A stretch of 64,000 bases of DNA from Mycolicibacterium baixiangningiae. Its GTDB lineage: Bacteria > Actinomycetota > Actinomycetes > Mycobacteriales > Mycobacteriaceae. The notes below the pieces were generated by a model that ran no database searches, was not told the origin of the DNA, and saw only the letters and a program-made list of their open reading frames with translations. Shown here in pieces: positions 1-15,289 of the stretch. Every line of letters starts with the position of its first letter. Positions within the stretch are counted from its first letter, which is position 1. The stretch is taken from contig NZ_CP066218.1 in the NCBI RefSeq assembly GCF_016313185.1, positions 1,860,001-1,924,000 on the forward strand, written 5' to 3'. A program made the translations under genes and the position numbers.

Positions 1-1
1 G

Positions 2-529
2 GTGTCCCGTGTGGGTGGCGCCGCGCAGATCAAGGCGATGAAAGAGGTCGCCGGCTCACTGCGACTGGATCTGTCGCAGTATCGCGAGCTGGAGTCGTTC
101 GCAGCGTTCGCCTCTGACCTGGATGCGACCTCGAAGGCGCAGCTGGACCGCGGCGCCCGACTGGTTGAACTGCTCAAGCAGCCGCAGAACAGCCCGATGC
201 CCGTCGAGGAGCAGGTCGTCGCGATCTTCCTCGGCACGAGAGGTCACCTCGACACGGTGCCGGTCGAGGACGTGCAGCGCTTCGAGCAGGAACTGCTCGA
301 GCACGTGCGTTCGTCGAAGGAGGAGATCTTCACCGAGATCCGCGAGAGCAAGAAGCTCTCCGAGGACCTCGAGAGCAAGTTGACCGACGTGGTGAACGAG
401 TTCAAGAAGGGCTTCGAGACCACCTCCGGTGAATCCGTGGTTGTCGACGAAAACGTCGACGCCATGTCTGAGGATGACCTCGAGAAGGAATCGGTGAAGG
501 TCCGCAAGCCCGCCCCGAAGAAGAAGTAA
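2..529 (+). CDS. atpA: F1Fo ATP synthase subunit alpha, C-terminal part
   Basis: Truncated by the window start; the visible 175 residues are the C-terminal third of the F1 alpha subunit, which forms the nucleotide-binding hexamer with beta and sits on the cytoplasmic side of the membrane. The opening [13 protein letters not shown] and the [22 protein letters not shown] stretch are family hallmarks. The last 30 residues are charged and rich in Glu/Lys, a C-terminal extension that mycobacterial alpha subunits carry and that is thought to damp ATP hydrolysis (family knowledge). It is followed 14 bp later by atpG in the usual alpha-gamma-beta-epsilon order. Confidence 0.97.
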   Translation: MSRVGGAAQIKAMKEVAGSLRLDLSQYRELESFAAFASDLDATSKAQLDRGARLVELLKQPQNSPMPVEEQVVAIFLGTRGHLDTVPVEDVQRFEQELLEHVRSSKEEIFTEIRESKKLSEDLESKLTDVVNEFKKGFETTSGESVVVDENVDAMSEDDLEKESVKVRKPAPKKK

Positions 530-543
530 GGCGCTCATAACCC

Positions 544-1473
544 ATGGCTGCCACACTGCGCGAACTGCGCGGACGCATCCGCTCCGCCGGGTCGATCAAG
601 AAGATCACCAAGGCCCAGGAGATGATCGCGACGTCGCGCATCGCCAAGGCGCAGGCCCGAGTCGATGCGGCTCGGCCCTACGACCGCGAGATCACCAACA
701 TGCTGACCGAACTCGCCAGCGCCAGCGCCTTGGACCATCCGCTGCTCGTCCAGCGCGAGAATCCGCGGAGGGCCGGGGTGCTGGTCGTGTCCTCCGACCG
801 TGGGTTGGCCGGTGCGTACAACGCCAACGTGTTCCGCCGGTCCGAAGAACTGTTCTCGCTCCTGCGCGAAGAGGGCAAGGAACCGGTCCTGTACACGGTC
901 GGCCGAAAGGCACTGTCCTACTACAGCTTCCGCAATTGGGACGTGACCGAATCGTGGACCGGCTTCTCCGAGCGGCCCGAGTACGAGCACGCACAGGAAA
1001 TCGGCAAGACCCTGGTCGAGGCGTTCATGGCCGGCGCCGACGACGAGGGCGATGACGCAGGCGCGGACGGTGTCCTCGGACTCGACGAACTGCACATCGT
1101 CTTCACCGAGTTCCGGTCGATGCTGTCGCAGTCCGCGATCGCCCGTCGGATCGCGCCCATGGTGGTGGAGTACAGCGAGGAAGACGAGAAGGAACCGCAC
1201 ACGCTGTTCTCGTTCGAACCGGGTGCCGAGACGCTGTTCGACGCCCTGCTGCCGCGGTACGTGGCGACGCGCATCTTCGCCGCGATGCTCGAGGCGGCGG
1301 CGTCGGAGTCGGCCTCCCGCCGACGCGCGATGAAGTCGGCGTCGGACAACGCCGACGACCTGATCAAGGATCTGACGCTGATGGCCAACCGTGAACGGCA
1401 GTCCCAGATCACCCAAGAAATCAGCGAAATCGTCGGTGGCGCGAACGCGCTCGCGGACGCCGCCACGAAGTAA
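544..1473 (+). CDS. atpG: F1Fo ATP synthase subunit gamma
   Basis: A 309-residue gamma subunit, the rotating central stalk. The N-terminal helix ([29 protein letters not shown] split around residues 1-28) and the C-terminal helix ([31 protein letters not shown] region) that form the coiled coil are intact. The segment at about residues 165-185 is Asp/Gly rich ([13 protein letters not shown]) and matches the position of the mycobacterial gamma-loop insertion that restrains ATP hydrolysis (family knowledge). It sits between atpA and atpD with short gaps, so it is part of the atp operon. Confidence 0.97.
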   Translation: MAATLRELRGRIRSAGSIKKITKAQEMIATSRIAKAQARVDAARPYDREITNMLTELASASALDHPLLVQRENPRRAGVLVVSSDRGLAGAYNANVFRRSEELFSLLREEGKEPVLYTVGRKALSYYSFRNWDVTESWTGFSERPEYEHAQEIGKTLVEAFMAGADDEGDDAGADGVLGLDELHIVFTEFRSMLSQSAIARRIAPMVVEYSEEDEKEPHTLFSFEPGAETLFDALLPRYVATRIFAAMLEAAASESASRRRAMKSASDNADDLIKDLTLMANRERQSQITQEISEIVGGANALADAATK

Positions 1474-1495
1474 CCGGCCTGAAGCCCAGCGATAG

Positions 1496-3061
<1,566 letters not shown>

Positions 3062-3063
3062 CG

Positions 3064-3429
3064 ATGGCCGACCTGGACGTTGACATCGTCGCCGTCGAGC
3101 GGGAGATCTGGTCGGGGAAGGCGACGTTCGTCTTCACCCGGACCACCTCCGGCGAGATCGGCATCCTCCCGCGGCACATCCCGCTGGTGGCTCAGCTCGT
3201 CGACGACGCCATGGTGCGGGTGGAGCGTGAGGGCGAAGAGGATCTGCGGGTGGCGGTCGGCGGCGGCTTCATGTCGGTGACCGAATCCGGTGTGATCATC
3301 CTCGCCGAGTCCGCTGAGCTGGAGTCGGAGATCAACGCCGACGAGGCGCGCAGGGACTCCGAGTCCGACGATCCGGCGACGGCCGCCCGGGGCCGCGCGC
3401 GGCTTCGCGCGCTGGGCCAGATCGACTAA
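3064..3429 (+). CDS. atpC: F1Fo ATP synthase subunit epsilon
   Basis: Epsilon subunit of about 121 residues at the foot of the central stalk. [18 protein letters not shown] and [16 protein letters not shown] are conserved in actinobacterial epsilon subunits. Two in-frame ATGs are possible. The one at 3058 overlaps the atpD stop (ATGA). The one at 3064 is chosen because homologs begin MADL/MAEL and because the AAGGG at 3050-3054 is then about 9 nt away. It is the last gene of the atp operon, followed 9 bp later by a DUF2550 gene. Confidence 0.95.
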   Translation: MADLDVDIVAVEREIWSGKATFVFTRTTSGEIGILPRHIPLVAQLVDDAMVRVEREGEEDLRVAVGGGFMSVTESGVIILAESAELESEINADEARRDSESDDPATAARGRARLRALGQID

Positions 3430-3438
3430 CGGCACCGG

Positions 3439-3885
3439 ATGAGCGCGTCCATGTGGAGCATGGTCGCGCTCGTCGGTGTGCTTCTGCTGGTCGTCGCCAC
3501 ACTGGGTTACCGCCTGTGGAAATTGCGGCAGGTCGGCGGTACCGCGGCGATCCTGCGTGATGTCCCCGCGGTCGGCGGCCACGGCTGGCGGCACGGGGTC
3601 GTGCGGTATCGCGGTGGCGAAGCCGGTTTCTACCGCTTGTCCAGCCTGCGCTGGTGGCCCGATCGCCGGTTGAGCCGGCGCGGTCTGGAGATCGTGTCGC
3701 GGCGCAGTCCGCGTGGTGACGAATTCGACATCATGACCGACGAGATCGTCGTGCTCGAATTGCGCGACACCAGCCCCGAGCGCCGGCGCGGTTACGAAAT
3801 CGCCCTGGACCGGGGCGCGTTGACCGCGTTCCAGTCTTGGCTCGAGTCCCGTCCGTCGCCGCGCGCCCGTCGCCGCAGCGTCTAG
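3439..3885 (+). CDS. DUF2550 membrane-anchored protein (Rv1312 type)
   Basis: A 148-residue protein with one N-terminal membrane helix (about residues 5-25, VALVGVLLLVVATLGYRLW) and a soluble basic domain ending in an Arg-rich tail. The DUF2550 family always follows atpC in mycobacteria, and this copy lies 9 bp downstream, so it is probably cotranscribed with the ATP synthase genes. Its function is unknown. The position suggests a role linked to the synthase or the cytoplasmic membrane, but that is only inference. Confidence 0.9.
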   Translation: MSASMWSMVALVGVLLLVVATLGYRLWKLRQVGGTAAILRDVPAVGGHGWRHGVVRYRGGEAGFYRLSSLRWWPDRRLSRRGLEIVSRRSPRGDEFDIMTDEIVVLELRDTSPERRRGYEIALDRGALTAFQSWLESRPSPRARRRSV

Positions 3886-3898
3886 TCCGCCCGCTCCC

Positions 3899-3962
3899 GC
3901 GTCCGATGGTCTTCGCGCAAGCGCTCATCCGCGTCCGATGGTCTTCGCGCAAGCGCTCATCC
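3899..3962. repeat. Two tandem 32-bp units, MIRU-like
   Basis: Two perfect head-to-tail 32-bp copies (3899-3930 and 3931-3962). On the minus strand each unit begins GGATGAGCGCTTGCGCGAAG. The TGA in the copy at 3931-3962 is the stop codon of the leftward adenosyltransferase gene, so the repeat starts inside the gene end. A 20-of-22 match lies at 63078-63099, again at the end of a gene with the TGA inside it. Location and ATGA-type overlap recall mycobacterial interspersed repetitive units; that assignment is inference. Confidence 0.85.
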
Positions 3963-4523
3963 GCCGGGTTTCCACAGCACGTCGCCGTCGGGATTGGCGA
4001 CCCGCGACAGGATGAACAGCAGGTCCGACAGCCGGTTGAGGTACTTGGCCGGAAGCACGCTGATGGTGTCGCCGTGGGCGGCCATCGCCTCCCACGCCGA
4101 CCGCTCCGCCCGTCGGGCAACCGTGCGCGCGACGTGCAGTAGCGCCGACAGCGATGTCCCGCCCGGCAGCACGAACGAATTCAGCGCGGGCAACGGCTCG
4201 TTGAACTCGTCGCACCAGGCTTCGAGTCGGTCGATGTAAGCCTGCGCGATCCGTAGCGGGGGATAAGCGGGATTTTCGACGACCGGCGTGGACAGGTCCG
4301 CGCCCGCGTCGAACAGGTCGTTCTGGATTTTGCGCAGCACCGTGAGGATGCGTTCCGGAGGACTGCCGAGCGCGATCGCGACGCCGATTGCGGCGTTGGT
4401 CTCGTCACAGTCGGCGTAGGCGACCAGGCGCGGGTCGTTCTTGCTGACCCGGCTGAAGTCGCTGAGCCCTGTCGTCCCGTCGTCACCGGTTCGGGTGTAG
4501 ATGCGGGTCAGGTGCACGGCCAT
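3957..4523 (-). CDS. Cob(I)alamin adenosyltransferase, PduO type
   Basis: 188 residues, normal for PduO/MMAB-type corrinoid adenosyltransferases, which make adenosylcobalamin from cob(I)alamin and ATP. The N-terminal ATP-binding signature YTRTGDDGTTGLSDFSRVSK is present (about residues 9-28), as is the helical core with VYADCDE-like LVAYADCDETNAAIG and the late FILSR motif. It corresponds to Rv1314c. It stands alone, convergent with the atp operon and divergent from murA. Its product would supply cofactor for B12 mutases such as the one encoded at 60049-62041. Confidence 0.94.
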   Translation of the reverse strand: MAVHLTRIYTRTGDDGTTGLSDFSRVSKNDPRLVAYADCDETNAAIGVAIALGSPPERILTVLRKIQNDLFDAGADLSTPVVENPAYPPLRIAQAYIDRLEAWCDEFNEPLPALNSFVLPGGTSLSALLHVARTVARRAERSAWEAMAAHGDTISVLPAKYLNRLSDLLFILSRVANPDGDVLWKPGG

Positions 4524-4569
4524 GGGTCAAACCGTACTAGGCGCCGGAGCTGCGCAGAGCTCCCGGAAA

Positions 4570-4599
4570 CTGACACTGCCCGGAGCCGCTGTTTACACT
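4570..4599 (+). promoter_or_regulatory. murA promoter, leaderless
   Basis: A -35 CTGACA at 4570-4575 and a -10 TACACT at 4594-4599 are separated by 18 bp. The GTG start of murA is at 4607, so the transcript would begin at or just before the start codon. Confidence 0.7.
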
Positions 4600-4606
4600 G
4601 ACCGGC

Positions 4607-5860
4607 GTGAGCGAGCGATTCGTGGTGACCGGCGGAAACCGGTTATCCGGCGAAGTCGCGGTGGGTGGAGCGAAGAACAGCGTCCTGAAATTGATGGCAG
4701 CCTCCCTGCTGGCCGAGGGCACGAGCACGATCACCAATTGCCCTGACATCCTCGACGTTCCCCTGATGGCGGAGGTGCTCCGCGGCCTCGGTGCGACGGT
4801 GGAGCTCGACGGCGACACCGTCCGCATCACCTCGCCCGATGAACTGAAGTACGACGCCGACTTCGCCGCGGTGCGCCAGTTCCGGGCCTCGGTGTGTGTG
4901 CTCGGTCCGCTGGTCGGACGGTGCAAGCGGGCCCGGGTGGCGTTACCCGGTGGCGACGCGATCGGATCCCGACCGCTGGACATGCACCAAGCGGGGCTGC
5001 GTCTGTTGGGTGCGCGATGCAACATCGAGCACGGATGCGTCGTGGCCGAGGCCGACGAACTCCACGGCGCGGAGATCCAGCTGGAGTTCCCCTCAGTCGG
5101 AGCGACGGAGAACATCCTGATGGCGGCGGTGCTCGCCAAGGGTGTGACGACCATCCACAACGCCGCCAGGGAACCCGACGTCGTCGACCTCTGCGCGATG
5201 CTCAACCAGATGGGGGCGCAGATCTCGGGTGCCGGATCGTCGACCATGACGATCACCGGTGTCGACCGGCTGTATCCCACCGAGCACCGGGTGATCGGGG
5301 ACCGGATCGTCGCCGCGACGTGGGGAATCGCCGCAGCGATGACCCGCGGGGACATCTCGGTGACCGGTGTCGACCCGCAGCACCTCCAGTTGGTCTTGCA
5401 CAAGTTGCACGACGCTGGTGCGACGGTCACCCAACACGACAACGGCTTCCGGGTGGTCCAGTACGAACGACCCAAGGCGGTAAACGTCGCGACGCTCCCG
5501 TTCCCCGGATTCCCGACGGACCTGCAACCGATGGCGATCGGGCTCGCGGCCATCGCCGACGGCACATCGATGATCACCGAGAACGTCTTCGAGGCCCGAT
5601 TCCGGTTCGTCGAGGAGATGATCCGGCTCGGCGCCGACGCGCGCACCGACGGCCACCATGCCGTGGTGCGCGGTATCCCGCAGTTGTCGAGTGCGCCGGT
5701 GTGGTCGTCGGACATCCGCGCCGGCGCCGGCCTGGTGCTCGCCGGACTGGTCGCCGACGGCGAGACGGAGGTGCACGACGTGTTCCACATCGACCGCGGC
5801 TACCCACTTTTCGTGGAGAACCTCAAGAGCCTCGGCGCAGAGATCGAACGCGTCGTGTAG
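4607..5860 (+). CDS. murA: UDP-N-acetylglucosamine 1-carboxyvinyltransferase (fosfomycin-insensitive form)
   Basis: A 417-residue MurA, which adds enolpyruvate from PEP to UDP-GlcNAc in the first committed step of peptidoglycan synthesis in the cytoplasm. Lys23/Asn24 of the GGAKNS motif are present. The catalytic loop reads [13 protein letters not shown], with Asp117 where most bacteria have the fosfomycin-alkylated Cys. This is the known mycobacterial substitution that gives intrinsic fosfomycin resistance. The GTG at 4607 is chosen because it lies 7 nt after the -10 hexamer and gives the family-typical start. It lies upstream of the rRNA operon, as in all mycobacteria with rrnA here. Confidence 0.97.
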   Translation: MSERFVVTGGNRLSGEVAVGGAKNSVLKLMAASLLAEGTSTITNCPDILDVPLMAEVLRGLGATVELDGDTVRITSPDELKYDADFAAVRQFRASVCVLGPLVGRCKRARVALPGGDAIGSRPLDMHQAGLRLLGARCNIEHGCVVAEADELHGAEIQLEFPSVGATENILMAAVLAKGVTTIHNAAREPDVVDLCAMLNQMGAQISGAGSSTMTITGVDRLYPTEHRVIGDRIVAATWGIAAAMTRGDISVTGVDPQHLQLVLHKLHDAGATVTQHDNGFRVVQYERPKAVNVATLPFPGFPTDLQPMAIGLAAIADGTSMITENVFEARFRFVEEMIRLGADARTDGHHAVVRGIPQLSSAPVWSSDIRAGAGLVLAGLVADGETEVHDVFHIDRGYPLFVENLKSLGAEIERVV

Positions 5861-5931
5861 GTCCGGTCGGTGCCGCCGAAGGAGCCGAAAATCGTTGAAA
5901 CACCGGTTGTTAGGCCTCTGGCCAGGCGATT

Positions 5932-5960
5932 TTGGACTAGACGGAACCTGTGCGTAAGCT
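5932..5960 (+). promoter_or_regulatory. rrnA upstream promoter
   Basis: A -35 TTGGAC at 5932-5937, 17-bp spacer and -10 TAAGCT at 5955-5960, about 250 bp before the 16S gene. This fits the murA-proximal rRNA promoter known in mycobacterial rrnA operons. Confidence 0.7.
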
Positions 5961-6005
5961 AGGGACATACCGAAGGCCCCCGGCCGAAAGGCCCGGCGGA
6001 CCAGG

Positions 6006-6034
6006 TTGACTACCCCGGTAAGATGCAGTACAGT
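6006..6034 (+). promoter_or_regulatory. rrnA proximal promoter (PCL1-like)
   Basis: A -35 TTGACT at 6006-6011, 17-bp spacer and -10 TACAGT at 6029-6034. It lies just upstream of the conserved antitermination block, where the PCL1 promoter lies in other mycobacteria. The rest of the 345-base gap between murA and 16S holds the distal promoter, the antitermination site and a U-rich leader, and no gene. Confidence 0.75.
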
Positions 6035-6065
6035 ACTGGGGTTGCTTGCAGCGCAGGCGTGTTGT

Positions 6066-6092
6066 TTGAGAACTCAATAGTGTGTTTGGTGG
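6066..6092 (+). promoter_or_regulatory. rRNA antitermination site (boxB/boxA)
   Basis: A short hairpin TTGAG-AA-CTCAA at 6066-6077 is followed by TGTGTTTGGTGG at 6081-6092. The block is the conserved mycobacterial rrn leader element with a boxB-like stem and a boxA-like NusB/NusE site. U-rich leader sequence follows to the 16S 5' end. Confidence 0.75.
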
Positions 6093-6206
6093 TTTTTGTT
6101 TGTTGTTTTTGTTTTGCCGCACTTCTTTTTTCCCGTTTAGGGGTGTGGTTGTTTTTTGACCAGTTTTGTTTCTGGTTGTGATCGGATTTTCCTGATTGCC
6201 TTTTTA

Positions 6207-11314
<5,108 letters not shown>

Positions 11315-11447
11315 CACACAAAAAATGTGTGCAAAACATGCCTCGCAACCACACCAACCAAGAATCAACCACTGATTCACACCCCACCACCAAAAAACAC
11401 TTCCCCCAACCCAGTTGGGGGCACTCAGAAACGAGTGAATAATAAAG

Positions 11448-11563
11448 TTACGGCGGTCCATAGCGGCAGGGAAACGCCCGGTCCCATCCCGAACCCGGAA
11501 GCTAAGCCTGCCAGCGCCGATGATACTACCCAACCCGGGTGGAAAAGTAGGACACCGCCGAAC
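11448..11563 (+). rRNA. rrf: 5S ribosomal RNA
   Basis: About 116 nt, from TTACGGCGGTCCATAGCGGC to GGACACCGCCGAAC, with complementary ends (GGCGGT/ACCGCC) and the conserved CCCGGTCCCATCCCGAACCC loop region. A 133-nt spacer separates it from 23S, completing the 16S-23S-5S operon. Confidence 0.97.
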
Positions 11564-11575
11564 ACCCTTTCAAGC

Positions 11576-11620
11576 CCTCGGCCCTCCGACCACAATCGGA
11601 GGGCCGAGGCATTTCCCATT
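11576..11620 (+). terminator. rrnA terminator
   Basis: A perfect 14-bp GC-rich stem (11576-11589 with 11596-11609) and a 6-nt loop, followed by CATTTCCCATTTC. It starts 12 nt after 5S. The stem is symmetric, so it can also stop transcripts from the convergent ogt gene. Confidence 0.9.
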
Positions 11621-11638
11621 TCAGGGCCTTTTAGGGCG

Positions 11639-12139
11639 TCAGTCGAACAATGTGGGAATTGCTGGGTGGAATTGTCTTTCCATTCCGAGCAGCATTCGTT
11701 TTCTCTCGATGCCGCCGCCGTATCCGGTGAGGCTTCCATTGGATCCGATCACGCGATGACATGGCACGATGATCCCAATGGGATTGTGTCCGTTGGCCAA
11801 TCCGACGGCCCTAGACGCCCCCGGTGCATCGACCTGGCGGGCAATGTCGCCGTAGGATTTCGTCTCGCCATAGGGAATGGTCAGCAGCGCCTCCCATACG
11901 CGCCGTTGGAATGCGGTCCCGACCAATTCGAGGTCGAGGTCGAACGCCGTGCGTTCGCCGGAGAAATAGGCGGCGAGTTGGTCGACGGCTTCAGGGAACG
12001 CCGTCGTGTCAGGCTCCCAGCCGTGTCGACTCGGTTCGTAAGTCTGATCGACCATCCGGAGGTGCATGAGCCGGTCGTCTCGGCCGGCGAGGGTCAACAA
12101 CCCCACTGGACTCTCGACTGTGCGGAATCGGATCGTCAC
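11639..12139 (-). CDS. ogt: Methylated-DNA--protein-cysteine methyltransferase
   Basis: A 166-residue suicide enzyme that removes alkyl groups from O6-alkylguanine onto its own cysteine. The active-site motif IVPCHRVIGSNGSLTGYGGG is present, with the helix-turn-helix region SYGDIARQV before it. The GTG at 12139 is chosen because it overlaps the stop of alkA (GTGA), so translation is coupled and the protein begins MTIRFRTVESPVG. It corresponds to Rv1316c. The convergent neighbour is the rRNA operon. Confidence 0.96.
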   Translation of the reverse strand: MTIRFRTVESPVGLLTLAGRDDRLMHLRMVDQTYEPSRHGWEPDTTAFPEAVDQLAAYFSGERTAFDLDLELVGTAFQRRVWEALLTIPYGETKSYGDIARQVDAPGASRAVGLANGHNPIGIIVPCHRVIGSNGSLTGYGGGIERKRMLLGMERQFHPAIPTLFD

Positions 12140-13626
12140 TGCCGGACCTCCTTCGGTGGCCAGTCGTTGACGGGATGGTCGAGCGCCGTCCACAGATGCT
12201 GCGTCGCGTAAGCCCGCCATGGTCGCCATCGCCCGCTGTGTGCGGTCAGGGCTCGCGGATCGTCCGGCAGACCCAGGTGGCGGGCGGCGGTCAGTACGCC
12301 CAGATCCGTGACGGGGAAAGCGTCGGGATCGCCGAGGCCGCGCATCGCGATCACCTCCGCGGTCCAGGGCCCGATACCCGGCAGTGCGCTGAGCCGCTCC
12401 CGTGCCTCGAGCCAATCAGATCCAGGATCGAGCCGCACGTCACCGGATGCCATCGACGCCACAAGCGCCATCGCCGTGCGTTGCCGGCTGGCTGGGACCG
12501 CGAGATGTTCGGGGTCGATGTCGGCGAGTTCCTCGACGGTGGGGAACACGTGCGTCAGGCCACCGTGTGGGTCGGTGATGGGCCGGCCGTAGTGAACCGC
12601 GAGCCGTGCGGCGTGGGTCCGGGCGGCCTTCAGCGACACCTGTTGGCCGAGGACGACGCGCACGGCGAGTTCGGCCTCGTCGACGGTGCGCGGAATGCGT
12701 TGTCCGGGTGCCTTGGTCACCAGCGGGGCGAGTTCCGGGTCGGCGCTGAGCACGTCGACGACGGCCTCTGGGTCGGCGTCGAGGTCCAGCAGCCGCCGGC
12801 ATCGGGCGATCGCGCTGGAGAGGTCCCGCAGATCGTCGAGGTGGAGCAGGCAGGCGACGTGGTCGTCGTGCGGCGTGAGGCTCACGATGCCGTGGCCGCG
12901 CGAGAGCCGGAGTGTCCGGCGGAAGGCGCCGTCGCGGAATTCCTCGACACCCGGAACCGCGCTGGCCGCCAGGTGGCCGAACACGCCATCATGCGCGAAC
13001 GGCTGGCGCAGCGGAAGGCGCAGCGCCAGCGTGCCGGCGCCCGCTTCGGCCGCGCCGAATCGGCGTCGGGCCCGCTCGCGCAGCGCCGTTGGTGCTAGAT
13101 CGAAGGTGGCGCGCACCGTCTCGTTGAACTGCCGGATGCTCGCAAACCCCGCCGCGAATGCGACGTCGGAGAACGGCAGGTCGGTGGTCTCGATGAGCAC
13201 CCGCGCGGTCTGTGCGCGCTGCGCGCGGGCCAGTGCCAGCGGGTTGGCGCCGACCTCGGCCTGCAGGATGCGTTGCACCTGTCGGGTCGTGTACCCCAGG
13301 CGCTCGGCCAGGCCGGTGACACCGTCGCGGTCCACCGTGCCGTCGGCGATGAGACGCATCGCTCGCGCGGCGACATCGCCGCGCACGTTCCATTCGGGGG
13401 AGCCCGGCGAGGCGTCGGGCCGGCACCGTTTGCAGGCGCGGAAGCCGGCCGACTGCGCGGCCGCGGCCGTGGGGTAGAAGCGCACGTTGCGCGCGAACGG
13501 TGGCCGCACGGGGCAGCTGGGGCGGCAATAGATCCCGGTGGTGAGCACGGCGGTGACGAACCAACCGTCGAACCGGGCGTCCTTGGACTGCACGGCCCGG
13601 TAGCAGCGGTCGAAATCGTCGTACAT
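12136..13626 (-). CDS. alkA: Ada-AlkA fusion: adaptive-response regulator and 3-methyladenine DNA glycosylase
   Basis: 496 residues, the same length as M. tuberculosis Rv1317c. Residues 1-80 are the Ada zinc domain (YCRPSCPVR...CKRC, four cysteines, one of them the methyl acceptor). Residues about 85-185 are an AraC-type HTH. The rest is an HhH-GPD glycosylase with LPGIGPWTAEVIA and the catalytic Asp in FPVTDLGV. One protein therefore senses alkyl phosphotriesters, activates transcription and excises alkylated bases. The ATG at 13626 is chosen by alignment; the frame stays open upstream but without homology. Operon with ogt. Confidence 0.96.
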   Translation of the reverse strand: MYDDFDRCYRAVQSKDARFDGWFVTAVLTTGIYCRPSCPVRPPFARNVRFYPTAAAAQSAGFRACKRCRPDASPGSPEWNVRGDVAARAMRLIADGTVDRDGVTGLAERLGYTTRQVQRILQAEVGANPLALARAQRAQTARVLIETTDLPFSDVAFAAGFASIRQFNETVRATFDLAPTALRERARRRFGAAEAGAGTLALRLPLRQPFAHDGVFGHLAASAVPGVEEFRDGAFRRTLRLSRGHGIVSLTPHDDHVACLLHLDDLRDLSSAIARCRRLLDLDADPEAVVDVLSADPELAPLVTKAPGQRIPRTVDEAELAVRVVLGQQVSLKAARTHAARLAVHYGRPITDPHGGLTHVFPTVEELADIDPEHLAVPASRQRTAMALVASMASGDVRLDPGSDWLEARERLSALPGIGPWTAEVIAMRGLGDPDAFPVTDLGVLTAARHLGLPDDPRALTAHSGRWRPWRAYATQHLWTALDHPVNDWPPKEVRQ

Positions 13627-13767
13627 GCCTAGAGACTTACACGGCGACACCGACATCACCGGCGGAAATCGGACATGGTCGTGCATTGGGTAACGATTCG
13701 AAACCTGTTGCATTGCGGGTTGACCCGCCGTCCGGTTCGGCCTGGCAACCGCAACTATGGTCACGTC

Positions 13768-14904
13768 GTGCACCGGCGAGACATCCTCAAGATTCCGCTG
13801 TACTTCGCAGCAGCCGCGGCACTGACCAAGTCGCCCCTCGTCTCTGCGCAGACAGCTCGGTGGTCTGCTGACCGCGCCAACGCCTGGTATTCGCAACAGG
13901 GCTGGCTGCTCGGCGCCAACTACGTCACGTCGAACGCCGTGAACCAGCTCGAGATGTTTCAGGCGGAGACATTTGATCCGCGTCGCATCGACGGTGAGCT
14001 CAGCGTGGCCAAGCGAATCGGGATGAACACGATGCGAGTGTTTCTCCACGATCAATTGTGGGCCGCCGACCGGGCGGGTTTCAGCCGCCGGCTTTCGCAG
14101 TTCGTCGCCATCGCGGCGAGCCACAACATCAAGCCGCTGTTCGTCCTCTTCGACTCCTGCTGGGACCCCTTGCCTCGAGCCGGCCGTCAGCGAGCACCTA
14201 TACCGGGCGTACACAACTCCGGATGGGTGCAGAGCCCGGGAGCCCATCGTCTGCAGGATCCGGCCTACACCCGCGTGCTGCAGAGCTACGTCACTGGGGT
14301 GGTGGGCCTCTTCCGCAACGATCCGCGCGTCCTCGGGTGGGACGTGTGGAACGAGCCGGACAATCCCGCGAAGGACTACCGCAAGGTCGAACACGAGGAC
14401 AAGCAGAAACTGGTCGCCGCGTTCCTGCCGCACGTGTTCCAGTGGGTGCGCGCCGTCGGTCCCATTCAGCCGTTGACCAGTGGCGTGTGGCAGGGGCACT
14501 GGCGGAATCCCGGGAGCCGCAGCACGGTGTGCAGCCTGCAGCTCGAACACTCCGACGTCATCAGCTTTCACAGCTACGGTGATCCCGACGAGTTCGAGGC
14601 CCGCATCGACGAACTCACGCCGCTGGGTCGGCCGATCCTCTGCACCGAGTACCTGGCGCGCAACCTCGGCAGCACCGTGCAGGGCATCCTGCCGGTCGCC
14701 AAGAGGCGCAACGTCGCGGCCTACAACTGGGGCTTCGTCGCCGGGCGGACACAGACGTACCTGCCGTGGGATTCGTGGAAGCAGCCTCACGAAACGCTTC
14801 CCGAGACGTGGTTCAGCGATCTGATCCACCCCGACGGGCGGGCCCACGACGACGATGAGATCAGCTTCATCCGACAGCTCGCAGGAACACCTCGCGGAAC
14901 CTGA
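13768..14904 (+). CDS. Secreted glycoside hydrolase, GH5/GH-A clan type, with Tat-like signal
   Basis: 378 residues from the GTG at 13768, which lies 6 nt after a TATGGT -10 hexamer (13756-13761). The N-terminus MHRRDILKIPLYFAAAA...VSA has twin Arg, a hydrophobic stretch and an Ala-X-Ala-like end, so export by Tat followed by cleavage near residue 27 is likely. The (beta/alpha)8 hallmarks are the acid/base Glu196 in WDVWNEPDNP and the nucleophile Glu294 in LCTEYLARN. The substrate is not evident; cellulase or mannanase-like activity is possible. It has no counterpart at this place in M. tuberculosis. Confidence 0.8.
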   Translation: MHRRDILKIPLYFAAAAALTKSPLVSAQTARWSADRANAWYSQQGWLLGANYVTSNAVNQLEMFQAETFDPRRIDGELSVAKRIGMNTMRVFLHDQLWAADRAGFSRRLSQFVAIAASHNIKPLFVLFDSCWDPLPRAGRQRAPIPGVHNSGWVQSPGAHRLQDPAYTRVLQSYVTGVVGLFRNDPRVLGWDVWNEPDNPAKDYRKVEHEDKQKLVAAFLPHVFQWVRAVGPIQPLTSGVWQGHWRNPGSRSTVCSLQLEHSDVISFHSYGDPDEFEARIDELTPLGRPILCTEYLARNLGSTVQGILPVAKRRNVAAYNWGFVAGRTQTYLPWDSWKQPHETLPETWFSDLIHPDGRAHDDDEISFIRQLAGTPRGT

Positions 14905-14912
14905 ACACTTGA

Positions 14913-14940
14913 CAACCTACAACCAGTTGGTTGTAAGTTG
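14913..14940. promoter_or_regulatory. Operator palindrome overlapping the arsR-like gene promoter
   Basis: A 28-bp imperfect palindrome (24 of 28 symmetric) with the core CAACCAGTTGGTTG. It overlaps a TTGACA -35 (14909-14914) and a TAAGTT -10 (14934-14939), and ends just before the first GTG of the regulator gene. Negative autoregulation is the natural reading. Confidence 0.75.
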
Positions 14941-14942
14941 AG

Positions 14943-15287
14943 GTGGTGACCGTGATCGACGAGGACCGGGCGGACGCCCTGTTCCACGCACTCGCCGACT
15001 CCACCCGGCGCGACATCATGCGCCGGGTGCTCGCCGGGGAGCACTCGGTCTCCGCCCTCGCGCTCAAATACGAGGTGAGCTTCGCCGCGGTGCAGAAGCA
15101 TGTCGCCGTACTCGAGAAAGCCGGGTTACTCACCAAGCGGCGCCGCGGTCGTGAGCAGTTGGCCAGCGGTGACGTGGCGGCGGTGCGGTCGGTGGCGGCC
15201 ATGCTCACTGAGCTGGAACAGATCTGGCGTGGCCGCATCGCCCGCATCGACGAACTTCTCGCAACCGATCCGCCCAAGGAGGACTGA
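14943..15287 (+). CDS. ArsR-family winged-helix transcriptional regulator
   Basis: 114 residues, a complete ArsR/SmtB-fold repressor: DALFHALADSTRRDIMRRVL opening helices, recognition helix in LKYEVSFAAVQKHVAVLEKAGLL, and the wing KRRRGRE. It lacks a CxC metal site, so it is of the type paired with an SRPBCC protein rather than a metal sensor. GTG starts at 14943 or 14946 both fit. The next gene starts 2 nt after its stop. The palindrome in its promoter suggests it represses its own operon. Confidence 0.9.
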   Translation: MVTVIDEDRADALFHALADSTRRDIMRRVLAGEHSVSALALKYEVSFAAVQKHVAVLEKAGLLTKRRRGREQLASGDVAAVRSVAAMLTELEQIWRGRIARIDELLATDPPKED

Positions 15288-15289
15288 CC

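Noticed and set aside
4607-5860. Acquired fosfomycin resistance change in MurA
   Set aside because: Asp117 is the normal residue in mycobacterial MurA, so it is intrinsic and not a mutation of this strain.
13627-14847. Upstream extension of the alkA frame to a 903-codon product
   Set aside because: The extension runs antisense through the glycosidase gene and has no homology; Ada domains start at MYDDFDRCYRAVQ, encoded from 13626.
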